DNA of 64,000 nucleotides. Origin: UBA3064 sp023258775. GTDB lineage: Bacteria; Pseudomonadota; Gammaproteobacteria; Burkholderiales; Burkholderiaceae_E. Shown in pieces: positions 52,641 through 61,333 of the stretch. The position numbers and the translations under genes are program-made. Each line of letters begins with the position of its first letter. Positions within the stretch are counted from its first letter, which is position 1. The notes beneath the pieces were generated by a model. It did not search any database and had not been told where the DNA came from. It was given only the letters and a program-made list of their open reading frames with translations. Location of the stretch: assembly GCA_044355655.1 (NCBI GenBank), contig JBIKXS010000009.1:28033-92032 (forward strand). The letters are read 5' to 3'.

Positions 52641-53647
52641 TTGAGCTCCTTGGTGGGAAGTTTGCTTTGTTGTACGGGATAGCCTTGATGGTTCAAAAAG
52701 TCCTGCAAAAGTGAAATGATCGCTTCACCGCGCTTTTGTCGCGTGAGCATGTAAAACCCATCCTGCTGGATAAACCATTGGCTGCTGCTCATGGTGGGTT
52801 TGTCCTTAAGCCATTCGCAATACGCCGCAGGTGGAATGACCTCGTCTTGGGTGCCGATCACAACGAGGCTGCGATGACCACCTTTGGGCAGATGAGCACT
52901 AGCCTCGGTCATCAACTCGGTTAAGCCGGCAATCATTGAGATCTGGATGTCACGAAGCATCCAGGGATCCTTGGCCAAATGCTCGGCGACTCCAGGATCA
53001 TCGGTCGGTCGCACGCCAAGCCTTCTAGCGTTTTTAGAAGAAAGCTTGAATTCTGGCGCCAGTTGTGAAAGTAGCCTCAGGCTGACACGTTGGTACCAGG
53101 GCATTGAGGTCCATCCCCAAATGGCTGGCGCTAGCAGCACGCTGCTCCGAATTGAAACGCCGGGCTGACTTGAATCGCTATAAAGCGCTGAGGTTTTTGG
53201 GTGATGCATGGAGATCAAAACCAGTGCAGCTCCCATACTTTCCCCGATGATATGAATCGGCCTTCGTGGATATCGCTCGGTGATGTAGGTCAAAACCTCA
53301 TACAGATCTTCGATCATGCTTTCGACACCGGCCCACTGTCCGCGGCTTGAGTGCTCACCAAAACCGCGCTGATCAAAAGCAATCAGCAAGCCCTTTGCCG
53401 ACGGATCAAGTGCTGGAAGCAAGTGCGCAAAACCCCTTGCGTAATCGCTAAAGCCATGAACGCCAAGAATAATCATCGTGGGATCGCTTTGATTGCCCCA
53501 GAGGCGAACCGGAATCAATGGCGCAGGGCTTGCGCCGATATGAATCAGACGGTCCTCAGGCTGAGGGTTGAATGGTGAGGCATGGATGGGCTGTGCCAGC
53601 ACCATCATCCCAATCAAGCTGAGTATTAAGCAAACCCAGTGCTTCAT
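52634..53647 (-). CDS. Lysophospholipase-like alpha/beta hydrolase, catalytic His apparently replaced by Tyr
   Basis: A 337-residue secreted or periplasmic hydrolase (signal peptide LILSLIGMMVLAQPIHA) of the serine aminopeptidase S33 / monoglyceride lipase group. The oxyanion region LGVHGFSDYARGF, the nucleophile elbow GESMG and the acid in GTQDEVIPP are in order. The conserved end of this family reads DGYHMLLRD; here it is DGFYMLTRQ, so residue 299 is Tyr (codon TAC at 52753-52751) where the catalytic His should be. It overlaps the epoxide hydrolase gene by seven bases and follows a small membrane-protein gene. Confidence 0.85.
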   Translation of the reverse strand: MKHWVCLILSLIGMMVLAQPIHASPFNPQPEDRLIHIGASPAPLIPVRLWGNQSDPTMIILGVHGFSDYARGFAHLLPALDPSAKGLLIAFDQRGFGEHSSRGQWAGVESMIEDLYEVLTYITERYPRRPIHIIGESMGAALVLISMHHPKTSALYSDSSQPGVSIRSSVLLAPAIWGWTSMPWYQRVSLRLLSQLAPEFKLSSKNARRLGVRPTDDPGVAEHLAKDPWMLRDIQISMIAGLTELMTEASAHLPKGGHRSLVVIGTQDEVIPPAAYCEWLKDKPTMSSSQWFIQQDGFYMLTRQKRGEAIISLLQDFLNHQGYPVQQSKLPTKELKC

Positions 53648-53665
53648 TCTAAAAACGAAACGCGC

Positions 53666-53842
53666 TCACTTTGCACTAAACATCAAAAAGCAAATCAGCC
53701 AAAAGCCTACCGCTGCACTCGCTGCGATCCAGGGTTTACTCCGATTTGAACCAATACGTCGAATCTCAAGCATGGCTTTCGCCAGGCTGTATACCGCGGG
53801 AACGAGTCCGCAGGCTAAACCATAAAGGTAGGCAGAAGTCAT
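53666..53842 (-). CDS. Small two-helix membrane protein (58 aa)
   Basis: An ATG-started frame of 58 residues with two hydrophobic segments, TSAYLYGLACGLVPAVYSL and ASAAVGFWLICFLMF, joined by a basic loop (EIRRIGSNRSKP). It ends 18 bases before the start of the lysophospholipase-like gene on the same strand, which suggests a three-gene operon. No strong ribosome-binding site is seen (AAGCC at six bases). I do not recognise the family. The membrane topology and position make it more credible than a chance frame. Confidence 0.55.
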   Translation of the reverse strand: MTSAYLYGLACGLVPAVYSLAKAMLEIRRIGSNRSKPWIAASAAVGFWLICFLMFSAK

Positions 53843-53891
53843 GCTGGCTTGTGTTTACGCTGCTTCCATGCTACGACAGTATCGGACAGAA

Positions 53892-53917
53892 CCCAAGCGA
53901 AACGATGCAAGCTTGGG
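53892..53917. promoter_or_regulatory. Inverted repeat in the divergent control region before the deacylase gene
   Basis: CCCAAGC (53892-53898) and GCTTGGG (53911-53917) form a perfect 7-bp inverted repeat with a 12-base loop, between the divergent small-protein and deacylase genes. A T-run (53931-53937) follows 13 bases later, too far for a classical terminator. An operator is the more natural reading. Confidence 0.35.
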
Positions 53918-54010
53918 CGTTTGTGAGAGATTTTTTTCAATGCAAAGTGCGTTAGCGCAGCAGTGAGGGTTTTTTGCTGTTGATGCACAAGCGCTCAGGA
54001 GGGGATACAA

Positions 54011-55723
54011 ATGTTGGATTACTTGATTCGAGGTGGCAGCTTAATCGACGGCTCTGGTGCGCCTCGCCGCACCGCAGACTTGGGTGTTAAGGATGGGAAG
54101 ATCATCGCAATCGGTAAGCTTAGTGAGCCTGCCGCGCGGATCATCGATGCTGATGGCCTAATCCTTGCACCTGGCTTTATCGATGGGCACACCCATATGG
54201 ACGCCCAAGTGATGTGGGATCCGCTGGGAAGTTGCTCTTGTTATCACGGTGTGACTTCGGTTGTGATGAGTAATTGTGGTTTTACGCTTTCACCGTGTAA
54301 GCCAGAGGATAGGGATTGGTATGCCAGTAGTTTGTCCTATGTCGAAGATATCTCGGTGGATGCCATGCGCGAAGGAATCGACTGGACTTGGGAGTCATTT
54401 GCTGAATACCGTGACGCCGTAGGACGTCGTCCCAAATCCCTAAACTATGCAATGTATGTCGGACACTCGGCAGTTCGCATGTATGTGATGGGAGCTCGCG
54501 CACTTTCCGAGGAGGCGAGCGATAGCGAAATCGCCAAGATGACTAGTATCGTTCTTGAAGCTATTCGTGCAGGCGCAGTGGGATTCTCAACCTCACGTTC
54601 ACACACCCATTTATCGCCCGATGGCAGTCCGGTAGCCAGCCGAATCGCGAGTTGGCGAGAAATTGAAGCGATTGTTGCTGCGATGGGGCGCTTGGGGAGA
54701 GGTATTTTCCAGATCGCGCCAGATATTCTGAGTCGCGGTAATAATCTGGAATTTTTAGAACGCATGAAGCGATTTGCGCTTGAGCACAAGGTGCCTGTGA
54801 TGTTTGGTGTGATCTCTACAAAACAGGGCGACGATCCGCCGCACTGGCAGGATCAACTTCAAACGATCCGGGCGGTTCACCAGGAAGGTGGCCGTATGTT
54901 TGGCCAGGCTTCAACCCGCTCGATTAATGCGATTTTTTCACTAAAGTCCTACCTGCCTTTTGATGTACTCGATGCATGGAAGCAGTTACGTGCCCAGCCA
55001 CTTCAAGCGCAACTTGAGGGCTTTAAAAATCCCACTGTCCGACAAACACTTATTGCAGCCGAGGCCTTGATGAAACCGCGCGACAACAAAATGCAAGGCG
55101 GTGGCGCAGCAACAACCGATGCAAGAAAACCGGACTACGCCAATCTTTATGTGATGCAAAACGTTGATTGGGAGGACAAAACGGTGGATGAAATTGCTCG
55201 AGCACGCGGCAAGCATCCGGTCGAGGTCATGATAGAACTTTGTTTGGAAAATAACGATCAAATTTTCGTACAGCCGATTGTTAACGAGGCTCGTGAAGAT
55301 TTGCAGTCAATGCTTGGTTACGATGAGATTCTGGCAACTTTCTCGGATTCAGGGGCGCATGTCGCTCAAGAAATGGGTTCGTCCTTGCAAACCCACTTCT
55401 TGCACTACTGGGTGAACCGGAAAAAGGTCTTTAGTCTTGAGGCTGCCGTTAAAAAACTAAGCCACGACAACGCTCGTGCATTTGGTCTTGAACAACGCGG
55501 ACTACTTAAGGAGGGTTACTGGGCCGATCTGCTGCTTTTCGAGGAAACCAACATTCGCCCCGGTATGCCATCGGTGCAATACGATCTTCCAGGTGGGGCA
55601 AGGCGACTGGTTCAAAAAGCTGAGGGTATTCGCCTTGTCATGGTCAATGGCGTTGAGAGCTTCGTTGACGGGCAAAGCACTGGACACCACGCTGGCGTTT
55701 TGCTTGATACAACAGACTCCTAG
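54011..55723 (+). CDS. N-acyl-D-amino-acid deacylase family amidohydrolase
   Basis: A zinc amidohydrolase of 570 residues that would release D-amino acids from N-acyl forms, or act on related amides. The metal motif PGFIDGHTHMDAQVMWDP and ADGLILAPGF are typical, and SNCGFTLSPCKPEDRDWY and SDSGAHVAQEMGSSLQTHFL are conserved in D-aminoacylases. The C-terminal segment RGLLKEGYWADLLLFEE is the usual small-domain closing strand. The ribosome-binding site AGGAGG is very good. The gene stands alone, with a convergent small gene directly behind. Confidence 0.88.
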   Translation: MLDYLIRGGSLIDGSGAPRRTADLGVKDGKIIAIGKLSEPAARIIDADGLILAPGFIDGHTHMDAQVMWDPLGSCSCYHGVTSVVMSNCGFTLSPCKPEDRDWYASSLSYVEDISVDAMREGIDWTWESFAEYRDAVGRRPKSLNYAMYVGHSAVRMYVMGARALSEEASDSEIAKMTSIVLEAIRAGAVGFSTSRSHTHLSPDGSPVASRIASWREIEAIVAAMGRLGRGIFQIAPDILSRGNNLEFLERMKRFALEHKVPVMFGVISTKQGDDPPHWQDQLQTIRAVHQEGGRMFGQASTRSINAIFSLKSYLPFDVLDAWKQLRAQPLQAQLEGFKNPTVRQTLIAAEALMKPRDNKMQGGGAATTDARKPDYANLYVMQNVDWEDKTVDEIARARGKHPVEVMIELCLENNDQIFVQPIVNEAREDLQSMLGYDEILATFSDSGAHVAQEMGSSLQTHFLHYWVNRKKVFSLEAAVKKLSHDNARAFGLEQRGLLKEGYWADLLLFEETNIRPGMPSVQYDLPGGARRLVQKAEGIRLVMVNGVESFVDGQSTGHHAGVLLDTTDS

Positions 55724-55724
55724 A

Positions 55725-55934
55725 CTAGCTAAGCATCCAAACCGTAACAAATCCGCAAAGCAATATGATCAGAAGTTGCCCGAGGTGTTTGCGAAACGCG
55801 AGATCTTCGCGAATCACCTCGAGCTGATCAGACCCCAAACTGTTTTTGAGTTCACCAGGGATGCGGGCGTTTCCCGAGGCCCATAACGCGAGCCCTAAGC
55901 TCAGTGTTAAAAGAATCCCAATGACGATCATCAT
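55725..55934 (-). CDS. Small two-helix membrane protein (69 aa)
   Basis: A 69-residue frame with an N-terminal hydrophobic helix (MIVIGILLTLSLGLALW), a polar loop of about 30 residues (ARIPGELKNSLGSDQLE...) and a C-terminal helix (LGQLLIILLCGFVTVWML). GAGGTG lies six bases before the ATG, a good ribosome-binding site. The function is not known to me. It ends two bases from the deacylase stop. Its upstream region is a purine-rich low-complexity tract. Confidence 0.65.
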   Translation of the reverse strand: MMIVIGILLTLSLGLALWASGNARIPGELKNSLGSDQLEVIREDLAFRKHLGQLLIILLCGFVTVWMLS

Positions 55935-55959
55935 GAAAACACCTCAATACCAGCAAGCA

Positions 55960-56075
55960 ATGGCCAACAAGAAAGGGACAAGGGTCAACAACAAAGAAAC
56001 AACGGGCAACTACAACGGGAGAAGGGGAAACTACAAAGGGGCAGCGGGTAGCGAGAAAGCGACCGCGAGCTGCAG
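55960..56075. repeat. Purine-rich low-complexity tract
   Basis: The plus strand is dominated by A and G with interspersed CAAC motifs (AACAAAGAAACAACGGG, GGAGAAGGGGAAAC, AAAGGGGCAGCGGG). Imperfect repeats of about 20 bases can be drawn but not sharply. It lies between the divergent small membrane gene and the fliG-like gene, with no gene of its own. Confidence 0.6.
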
Positions 56076-56117
56076 ACTCCGCCAAATGATGCAGCAAAAC
56101 TGTTGCGCTGCACCATA

Positions 56118-57149
56118 ATGTCCCCAATTCCCGACTCGGGCGTCAGCCCATTTCAACTCGATGGGGCGACCAAGGCTGCGCTAGTTTTACTCGCTTTAGG
56201 GCCGGACACGGCTGCGGCGGTGTTGCGTTCACTGACCGAGACAGAGATTAAGCTCATCAGCACGCGCCTCATCGCTGTGCGACAGCTTGACCTCACGCAA
56301 TGGATAGAGGTCTTGCGAGCGTTCAGGGAGGCAAGTAGCGATCAGCGCTTACTCGGGATCGACACGGATCAGTTCATGGATCGTGCATTGCAGCACACTG
56401 ATGTTGATGAGCGATCCTTGGGATTTCGCAATCGGTCCTTTGCGCTCATCGATGAAAACGCACTTGCTGCGATTGAGGCATTCGATACGGATTTGCTACA
56501 CGCCCGGATCAGCGACGAACACCCTCAAATCATTGCGAGCCTGCTTGCCCTCATGGATGCCCAAGCATCAGCAGCCTTAGCCGCTTGCTTTGGGGATGAG
56601 CTCCGTAATGAATTGTTGTTGCGGGTGGCTTTGCTTGATCATGTTCACCCGATGGCTATGGAGGACTTAAACGAGGCTTTGCGGGCAATCGCGCTTGATC
56701 CTATTGACAAACGGAGCAGGCTCGGTGGTACCAAACATACAGCCGCCTTGATCAACGCCTTTGATGAGCCACTTGATCAAGACGCACTCGACAGGATGAG
56801 GGCGTTTGAATCCGAGCTGGCAGACAGGGTTGAAGCGCAACGTTTCCTCTTCGAAGATTTCTTGAGCATTCCAAAGCGTTCCTTGCAAACACTTGTTATA
56901 AATATAGGACCTGAGGAGCTTGCATTAGCCATGCAGTCTTGCTCTGATCCACTTCGCCAGTGTTTACTGGCTGCAATGCCAGCGCCGCTCGCTGAAGCCG
57001 TTCGTGATGCCATGCAGACTGTAAAACAAAATAGCACAAGCGACTCGCGGGCCGCTCAACAACGTATGCTTGCCCGCGGTCGAAGTCTTCATCAAGAGGG
57101 GCGCATACAACTTAAGGTGATCCCTTCGAATCACGAAGAAGACGTTTAA
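56118..57149 (+). CDS. Divergent FliG-family flagellar motor switch protein, orphan
   Basis: A 343-residue protein with the whole FliG layout. FliG_N: DGATKAALVLLALGPDTAAAVLRSLTETE. The middle domain has the hallmark ISDEHPQIIASLLALMD with EHPQ at 134-137 and the segment FGDELRNELLLRVALL. A GG linker (RLGGTKHTAALINAFDE) follows. FliG_C: FLFEDFLSIPKRSLQTLV and PEELALAMQSCSDPLRQCLLAAM. Canonical FliG forms the rotor ring that meets the stator. Aligned by eye, several charged residues of the torque helix are replaced. No other flagellar gene is in the window. The ATG at 56118 is taken as start, without a clear ribosome-binding site. Its last 38 bases overlap the convergent ligase gene. Confidence 0.82.
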   Translation: MSPIPDSGVSPFQLDGATKAALVLLALGPDTAAAVLRSLTETEIKLISTRLIAVRQLDLTQWIEVLRAFREASSDQRLLGIDTDQFMDRALQHTDVDERSLGFRNRSFALIDENALAAIEAFDTDLLHARISDEHPQIIASLLALMDAQASAALAACFGDELRNELLLRVALLDHVHPMAMEDLNEALRAIALDPIDKRSRLGGTKHTAALINAFDEPLDQDALDRMRAFESELADRVEAQRFLFEDFLSIPKRSLQTLVINIGPEELALAMQSCSDPLRQCLLAAMPAPLAEAVRDAMQTVKQNSTSDSRAAQQRMLARGRSLHQEGRIQLKVIPSNHEEDV

Positions 57150-58767
57150 GTACCTTGCCCAGGGCATTACGTGGAAATTCCTTTCGAAACTCAACACCAA
57201 CCAATTGCTGTGGCTTAGCAAGGCGTGCATTAGCCCATTGTCTGATCGCCTCTGCATCGACAGTTTCACCTTCGCGTGGAATAACTAAAGCAAACGCTGC
57301 TTCGCCCCAGCGCGCGTGTTCAACACCGATAACGGCAACATCGAATACATGTGGGTGTTGAGCTACGATCGGCTCAATGTCACTAGGGAAGACGTTAAAC
57401 CCGCCCGAGATAATCATATCTTTCTTGCGATCGACAAGACGAAGGAAACCCTCATCGTCAACCACACCGATGTCACCCGAACGAATGAAGCTGCGACCCC
57501 GTGAGTCACGCCAAATGAGCTTTTCGCTTGCCTCAGCTTGCTTGTAATAAGCCTGCATCATGCCCCCACCGTATCCAGCGATTTCTCCGATTTGACCAGC
57601 AGGTAGCTCATGCCCGTCTTCGGAGACAATCGCAAGTTCAAAGCCGATAACCGGCGTTCCAACTGTGTCAAACTTGTCATGTTGGCGCGCAGGCTTAAGC
57701 ATGGTGGCAAAGCCCTCGGAGAATCCATAAAGTTCGATCAAGCGATTGCCAAGTTTCTCGATCACACGTTGCTTAACATCCCGGCGCAAGGGTGATCCCG
57801 CGCACAGCAGCACTTCAATCGTATCGAAAGCTCCAGGATCGAATTCAGGATGTTCGAGCAGCATGAGGTATTGCGTTGGCACCATAAAACTGTGGGTAAT
57901 ACGATCTGATTTAACGATCGATTGAAAGGCTATGGGATCAAATTGCTGCATGGCAATCAGACTCGCGCCACAAAATAGCGCAGGTAGCATCATCAGCCAT
58001 GTGCCGTTTGAATAGAGCGCTGTTGTTGTGAGTACCCGTGAAGCCTGAGTAAATCCCATCTCAAGGCTGTTTGACCAGGCCCAATGAAGTCTCGCGGCAT
58101 GGCTTTGAACAATGCCCTTTGGCAGACCTGTCGTACCTGAGCTATAAATAATATTAAATGGATCACTGGCGTCATAGGTTTGTATGAGCAACGGATCTTG
58201 GTGACCCATGCTTAACCAGTTAGTCCATGAGATAAAGGGCGCGTAGCAAGACTTGAGCGGATCAGAGGCTTGATCGCGACTAAGCGCCTGAGTACTTGCA
58301 GCTAAGCTATCGTCGGTGACAACAACCAAGAGCTCGTCCAGAAGCGCAGGGCAATGCAATCTCAGCCTGGTTTGAGCGCTTGTTGTGTTGTCAGTGTTTG
58401 AAGTACCAAGAAGCTTCTCGGCGTATTCTTGAGACACCATGAGTCCTATAGCATCGCTATCTCGAATTAGTCCTAAGCTTTGTTCTGCAGTCAGTAATCC
58501 AGACAATGGCACCACGCATGCGCCGCTACTAACGATCCCGAAGATGGCCGTGAGTAGCTCAACGCGATTATTCATCAGCACGGCAATCTGGCATCCACGT
58601 CCAACGCCAAGTGCTTGCAAACGCCTTGCGACGCGATCGATCGATTGACCGAACTCGGCCCAAGTCAGACGTTGACTGCCACAGACAAGCGCTTCATGCT
58701 GTGGCCGGTAGCGCGCATGAGAGCGCAATAAATCCGGAATGAAGACCTGGGGCGAGTCGATGGGCAT
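57112..58767 (-). CDS. AMP-dependent acyl-CoA synthetase/ligase
   Basis: An adenylate-forming enzyme of 551 residues that would activate a carboxylic acid as its CoA thioester. The P-loop-like motif is IIYSSGTTGLPKGIVQSH, the core motif ELYGFSEG, then RSGDIGVVDDEGFLRLVDRKKDMIISGGFNVFP, and the C-terminal lysine is in PRNALGKVLKRLL. The ATG at 58767 (MPIDSPQVF) has GAGAG about seven bases upstream; the frame is open to 58857 but would start at the facing thiolase gene. Divergent from thiolase and P450, it probably supplies an acyl-CoA to the same pathway. Confidence 0.92.
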   Translation of the reverse strand: MPIDSPQVFIPDLLRSHARYRPQHEALVCGSQRLTWAEFGQSIDRVARRLQALGVGRGCQIAVLMNNRVELLTAIFGIVSSGACVVPLSGLLTAEQSLGLIRDSDAIGLMVSQEYAEKLLGTSNTDNTTSAQTRLRLHCPALLDELLVVVTDDSLAASTQALSRDQASDPLKSCYAPFISWTNWLSMGHQDPLLIQTYDASDPFNIIYSSGTTGLPKGIVQSHAARLHWAWSNSLEMGFTQASRVLTTTALYSNGTWLMMLPALFCGASLIAMQQFDPIAFQSIVKSDRITHSFMVPTQYLMLLEHPEFDPGAFDTIEVLLCAGSPLRRDVKQRVIEKLGNRLIELYGFSEGFATMLKPARQHDKFDTVGTPVIGFELAIVSEDGHELPAGQIGEIAGYGGGMMQAYYKQAEASEKLIWRDSRGRSFIRSGDIGVVDDEGFLRLVDRKKDMIISGGFNVFPSDIEPIVAQHPHVFDVAVIGVEHARWGEAAFALVIPREGETVDAEAIRQWANARLAKPQQLVGVEFRKEFPRNALGKVLKRLLRDSKGSP

Positions 58768-58856
58768 GGTCACTCTCGTTCGTGTTGAAACATCGCTAAG
58801 GTCTAGAATCATCACATAGCGAAAGTCCCTGGACAAGGTTAGCCTGGAGCAAATCA

Positions 58857-60113
58857 ATGAGTGATGTTTATATCGTCGGAACGGCTTGCACGCCCTTCGG
58901 CAAGCAAGCAGGCAAGTCGTTTCACCAGCTTGTTCGAGAGGCTTATTTGGATGTGATTGCGGATGCGGGTCTTACACCGGATGACTCATCGAGGATCGAG
59001 CAGGCATGGTTTGGGAATTGCGGCATGGGTCAGTGGGGTCAGGGCGGTATTCGTGGTCAGGTCTGCTTCACACCACTGGTTGAAGAAGGGCTGTTTGCCC
59101 AGCGAGTGCCAATTATCAACGTGGAAGGCGCTTGCGCCACGGGATCGTTCGCTTTTCATGGTGCCTGCAAGGACATTCTTTCGGGCGAGTCGCAGATGAG
59201 TCTTGCCTTGGGTGTTGAGAAGCTCGTGAGCCCCGATGCACCAGAGCGAGTCGCTTCAATTTTTGCAACAGGGATTGATCAGTTAGAACCCGAGCGCTGG
59301 CGTCGCTATTACCAAGCGGCTGGCGAGGAAAGCGGCAAGCCTTTCGAAACAGGACCCGGACGAACTTTGTTCATGGACACCTATGCGATGCAGGCTGCGT
59401 GGCATATGAAAACATTTGGAACGACACAGCGTCAAATCGCCGAGGCTGCATCAAAAAGCCATTTCCACGGCAGCCTCAACCCCAAGGCCCAGTATCAGTT
59501 CGAACTCACGGTTGATGAAGTGCTTGAAGATCGCGAGGTGAGTTGGCCGCTCACACGATCGATGTGCTCGCCCATGGGCGATGGGGCCTCAGCGGCCTTG
59601 TTGTGTTCGGCATCGATGCTCAAGACGCTGCCGGCGGATACCCAAAGGCGCGCTGTGAGGGTCTGTAGCTCCCAACTTTCAGGCGGCAAGTATCGGATGC
59701 TCAATGAGCCGGGTCTGTCGCGGGTGGCCGCTGATAAAGCCTATGCGCGCAGTGGGCTTGGCCCGCAAGATATCGATATCGTCGAGCTTCATGATGCCAC
59801 CGCATTTTGTGAGCTTTATCAACTCGAAATGCTTCGCTTGTGTGAGTCTGGCAAAGGGGGAGACATGGCAGCCTCGGGAGTAACGCGGCTCGGTGGGCGA
59901 TTGCCAGTGAATTTGTCGGGAGGCCTAATCAGCAAGGGTCATCCGGTCGGTGCTACAGGCTTATCCATGGTCTATGAGGTTTGCCTGCAATTACGCGAAG
60001 AGGCGGGTAAGCGGCAGGCCCATGGGGCGAGGGTAGGTCTGATTGAAAACGGAGGCGGTGTGATGGGTTTTGATGAAGCTGTTTGTGCAGTCCATATTTT
60101 GGAGCGGTCGTGA
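58857..60113 (+). CDS. Thiolase-family protein (SCP2/acetyl-CoA acetyltransferase type)
   Basis: A 418-residue thiolase-fold enzyme. The nucleophilic Cys is in EGACATGSFAFHGACKDI. The second half shows VELHDATAFCEL, NLSGGLISKGHPVGATGLSM and ENGGGVMGFDEAV, which match SCP2-type thiolases and nonspecific lipid-transfer thiolases. It may cleave a branched or cyclic 3-ketoacyl-CoA. The GGAG ribosome-binding site stands eight bases before the ATG. Its TGA overlaps the P450 start. Confidence 0.9.
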   Translation: MSDVYIVGTACTPFGKQAGKSFHQLVREAYLDVIADAGLTPDDSSRIEQAWFGNCGMGQWGQGGIRGQVCFTPLVEEGLFAQRVPIINVEGACATGSFAFHGACKDILSGESQMSLALGVEKLVSPDAPERVASIFATGIDQLEPERWRRYYQAAGEESGKPFETGPGRTLFMDTYAMQAAWHMKTFGTTQRQIAEAASKSHFHGSLNPKAQYQFELTVDEVLEDREVSWPLTRSMCSPMGDGASAALLCSASMLKTLPADTQRRAVRVCSSQLSGGKYRMLNEPGLSRVAADKAYARSGLGPQDIDIVELHDATAFCELYQLEMLRLCESGKGGDMAASGVTRLGGRLPVNLSGGLISKGHPVGATGLSMVYEVCLQLREEAGKRQAHGARVGLIENGGGVMGFDEAVCAVHILERS

Positions 60114-61333
60114 TGACTCCACATCCAATTGATTGGAAGCCTGAAGACCCCGCTATATTGGCAAATCCCTATCCGATTTTTCAACGCATGCGCGATGAGG
60201 CACCTTGTTATTGGAGCGATAGGCTGAGGTCCTGGGTGATTACAAGGTATAACGATGTGAAGGCTATGTGCTTGGATAAAGAGCGTTTGTCATCTGATCG
60301 CCTTCGCCCTTTTTTTGAAAGTTTACCGGGATCTGAAGCCTCACGCATTTCGGAGATTATTCGCTACTTGTCCTTATGGATGGTCTTTAAGGATCCGCCC
60401 GAACACACGCGACTGAGAAGACTCACGGGCAAGGTTTTTAGTGCCCGATCGATGCAGGCGATGCGCCCACAGGTTGAAGCGATTGCTAAGCAACTTTTAG
60501 ATGCAATTGCTGATCATGATGAAATCGATTTAATTTCGGATTACGCGGGCCCTTTACCCTGTCTGGTCATCATGGCGATGCTTGGTGTGCCAGTTCATGC
60601 GTTAGGGGAATTAAAGCGGCTGTCAGATGAGATCGCACTATTTATTGGAAGTTCACGAATGAGTTCTGATAAGTATGACAAAGCTGAGCAGGCAACCAAG
60701 GAAATGGCAGCATTTTTCAAGGCCTTGATCGATTCGAGGCGAGCCGATCCTCAGAGCGATGCCATCAGTGAGCTTGTGCACCTCCGCGACGCCGATGATC
60801 AGTTTAGCGATGACGAACTCATTGCAAGTTGCATTCTGATGCTTTTTGCCGGGCATGAGACCACCACGAATTTGATCGCCAACGGGATTTACTCTCTCAT
60901 GCACTTTCCAGATGCCATGACTGATCTGCGCTGCGACAGCAAATTGGCGTCAAATGCGGTCGAAGAACTGCTTCGCTACGATGGCCCTTCTGGCTCGCAG
61001 GTTCGCGTTGTTCGCGAGGGCTTTTCGATACACGGCGAGGATCTTGAACCGGGGCAACGGGTCTTCATGATGCTCAATGCGGCTAATCGAGACCCAAGAG
61101 CCTACCCCGAGCCTGATCAACTTGATCTTAGGCGAGACGGCGCGCCCCATCTTGCCTTTGGCTTTGGTACACATATTTGCCTTGGCTTTCCGTTAGCCCG
61201 GCTGGAAGGCGCTGTAGCCATTCCTGCATTTTTGGAACGCTATACAAGGCTTGAGCTTCGCCAAGAGCCGGCGTGGATCAACTCGCTTGTGTTTCGGGGT
61301 ATGAGGGAGTGCCTTCTGCGAGTGAGAAGGTAA
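60113..61333 (+). CDS. Cytochrome P450
   Basis: A soluble bacterial P450 of 406 residues. The I-helix oxygen-activation motif is LMLFAGHETTTNLI, the ExxR pair is likely ELLRYDGPSGSQVRVVRE, and the heme loop is FGFGTHICLGFPLARLEG with the axial Cys. It starts MTPHPIDWKPEDPAILANPYPIF, typical of class I P450s. The start overlaps the thiolase stop (TGATG), with GGAG upstream, so both are translated together. No ferredoxin partner is adjacent. A hydroxylation of a terpenoid, steroid or similar carboxylic acid is plausible but unproven. Confidence 0.95.
   Translation: MTPHPIDWKPEDPAILANPYPIFQRMRDEAPCYWSDRLRSWVITRYNDVKAMCLDKERLSSDRLRPFFESLPGSEASRISEIIRYLSLWMVFKDPPEHTRLRRLTGKVFSARSMQAMRPQVEAIAKQLLDAIADHDEIDLISDYAGPLPCLVIMAMLGVPVHALGELKRLSDEIALFIGSSRMSSDKYDKAEQATKEMAAFFKALIDSRRADPQSDAISELVHLRDADDQFSDDELIASCILMLFAGHETTTNLIANGIYSLMHFPDAMTDLRCDSKLASNAVEELLRYDGPSGSQVRVVREGFSIHGEDLEPGQRVFMMLNAANRDPRAYPEPDQLDLRRDGAPHLAFGFGTHICLGFPLARLEGAVAIPAFLERYTRLELRQEPAWINSLVFRGMRECLLRVRR

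Noticed and set aside
53892..53937. Rho-independent terminator
   Set aside because: The 7-bp stem is followed by 13 other bases before the T-run, and it lies between divergent genes where no transcript should end.
55846..56118. 90-residue plus-strand frame across the purine tract
   Set aside because: Its Asn/Lys/Gly-rich sequence follows the low-complexity DNA, and it overlaps the start and ribosome-binding site of the 69-residue membrane protein gene.
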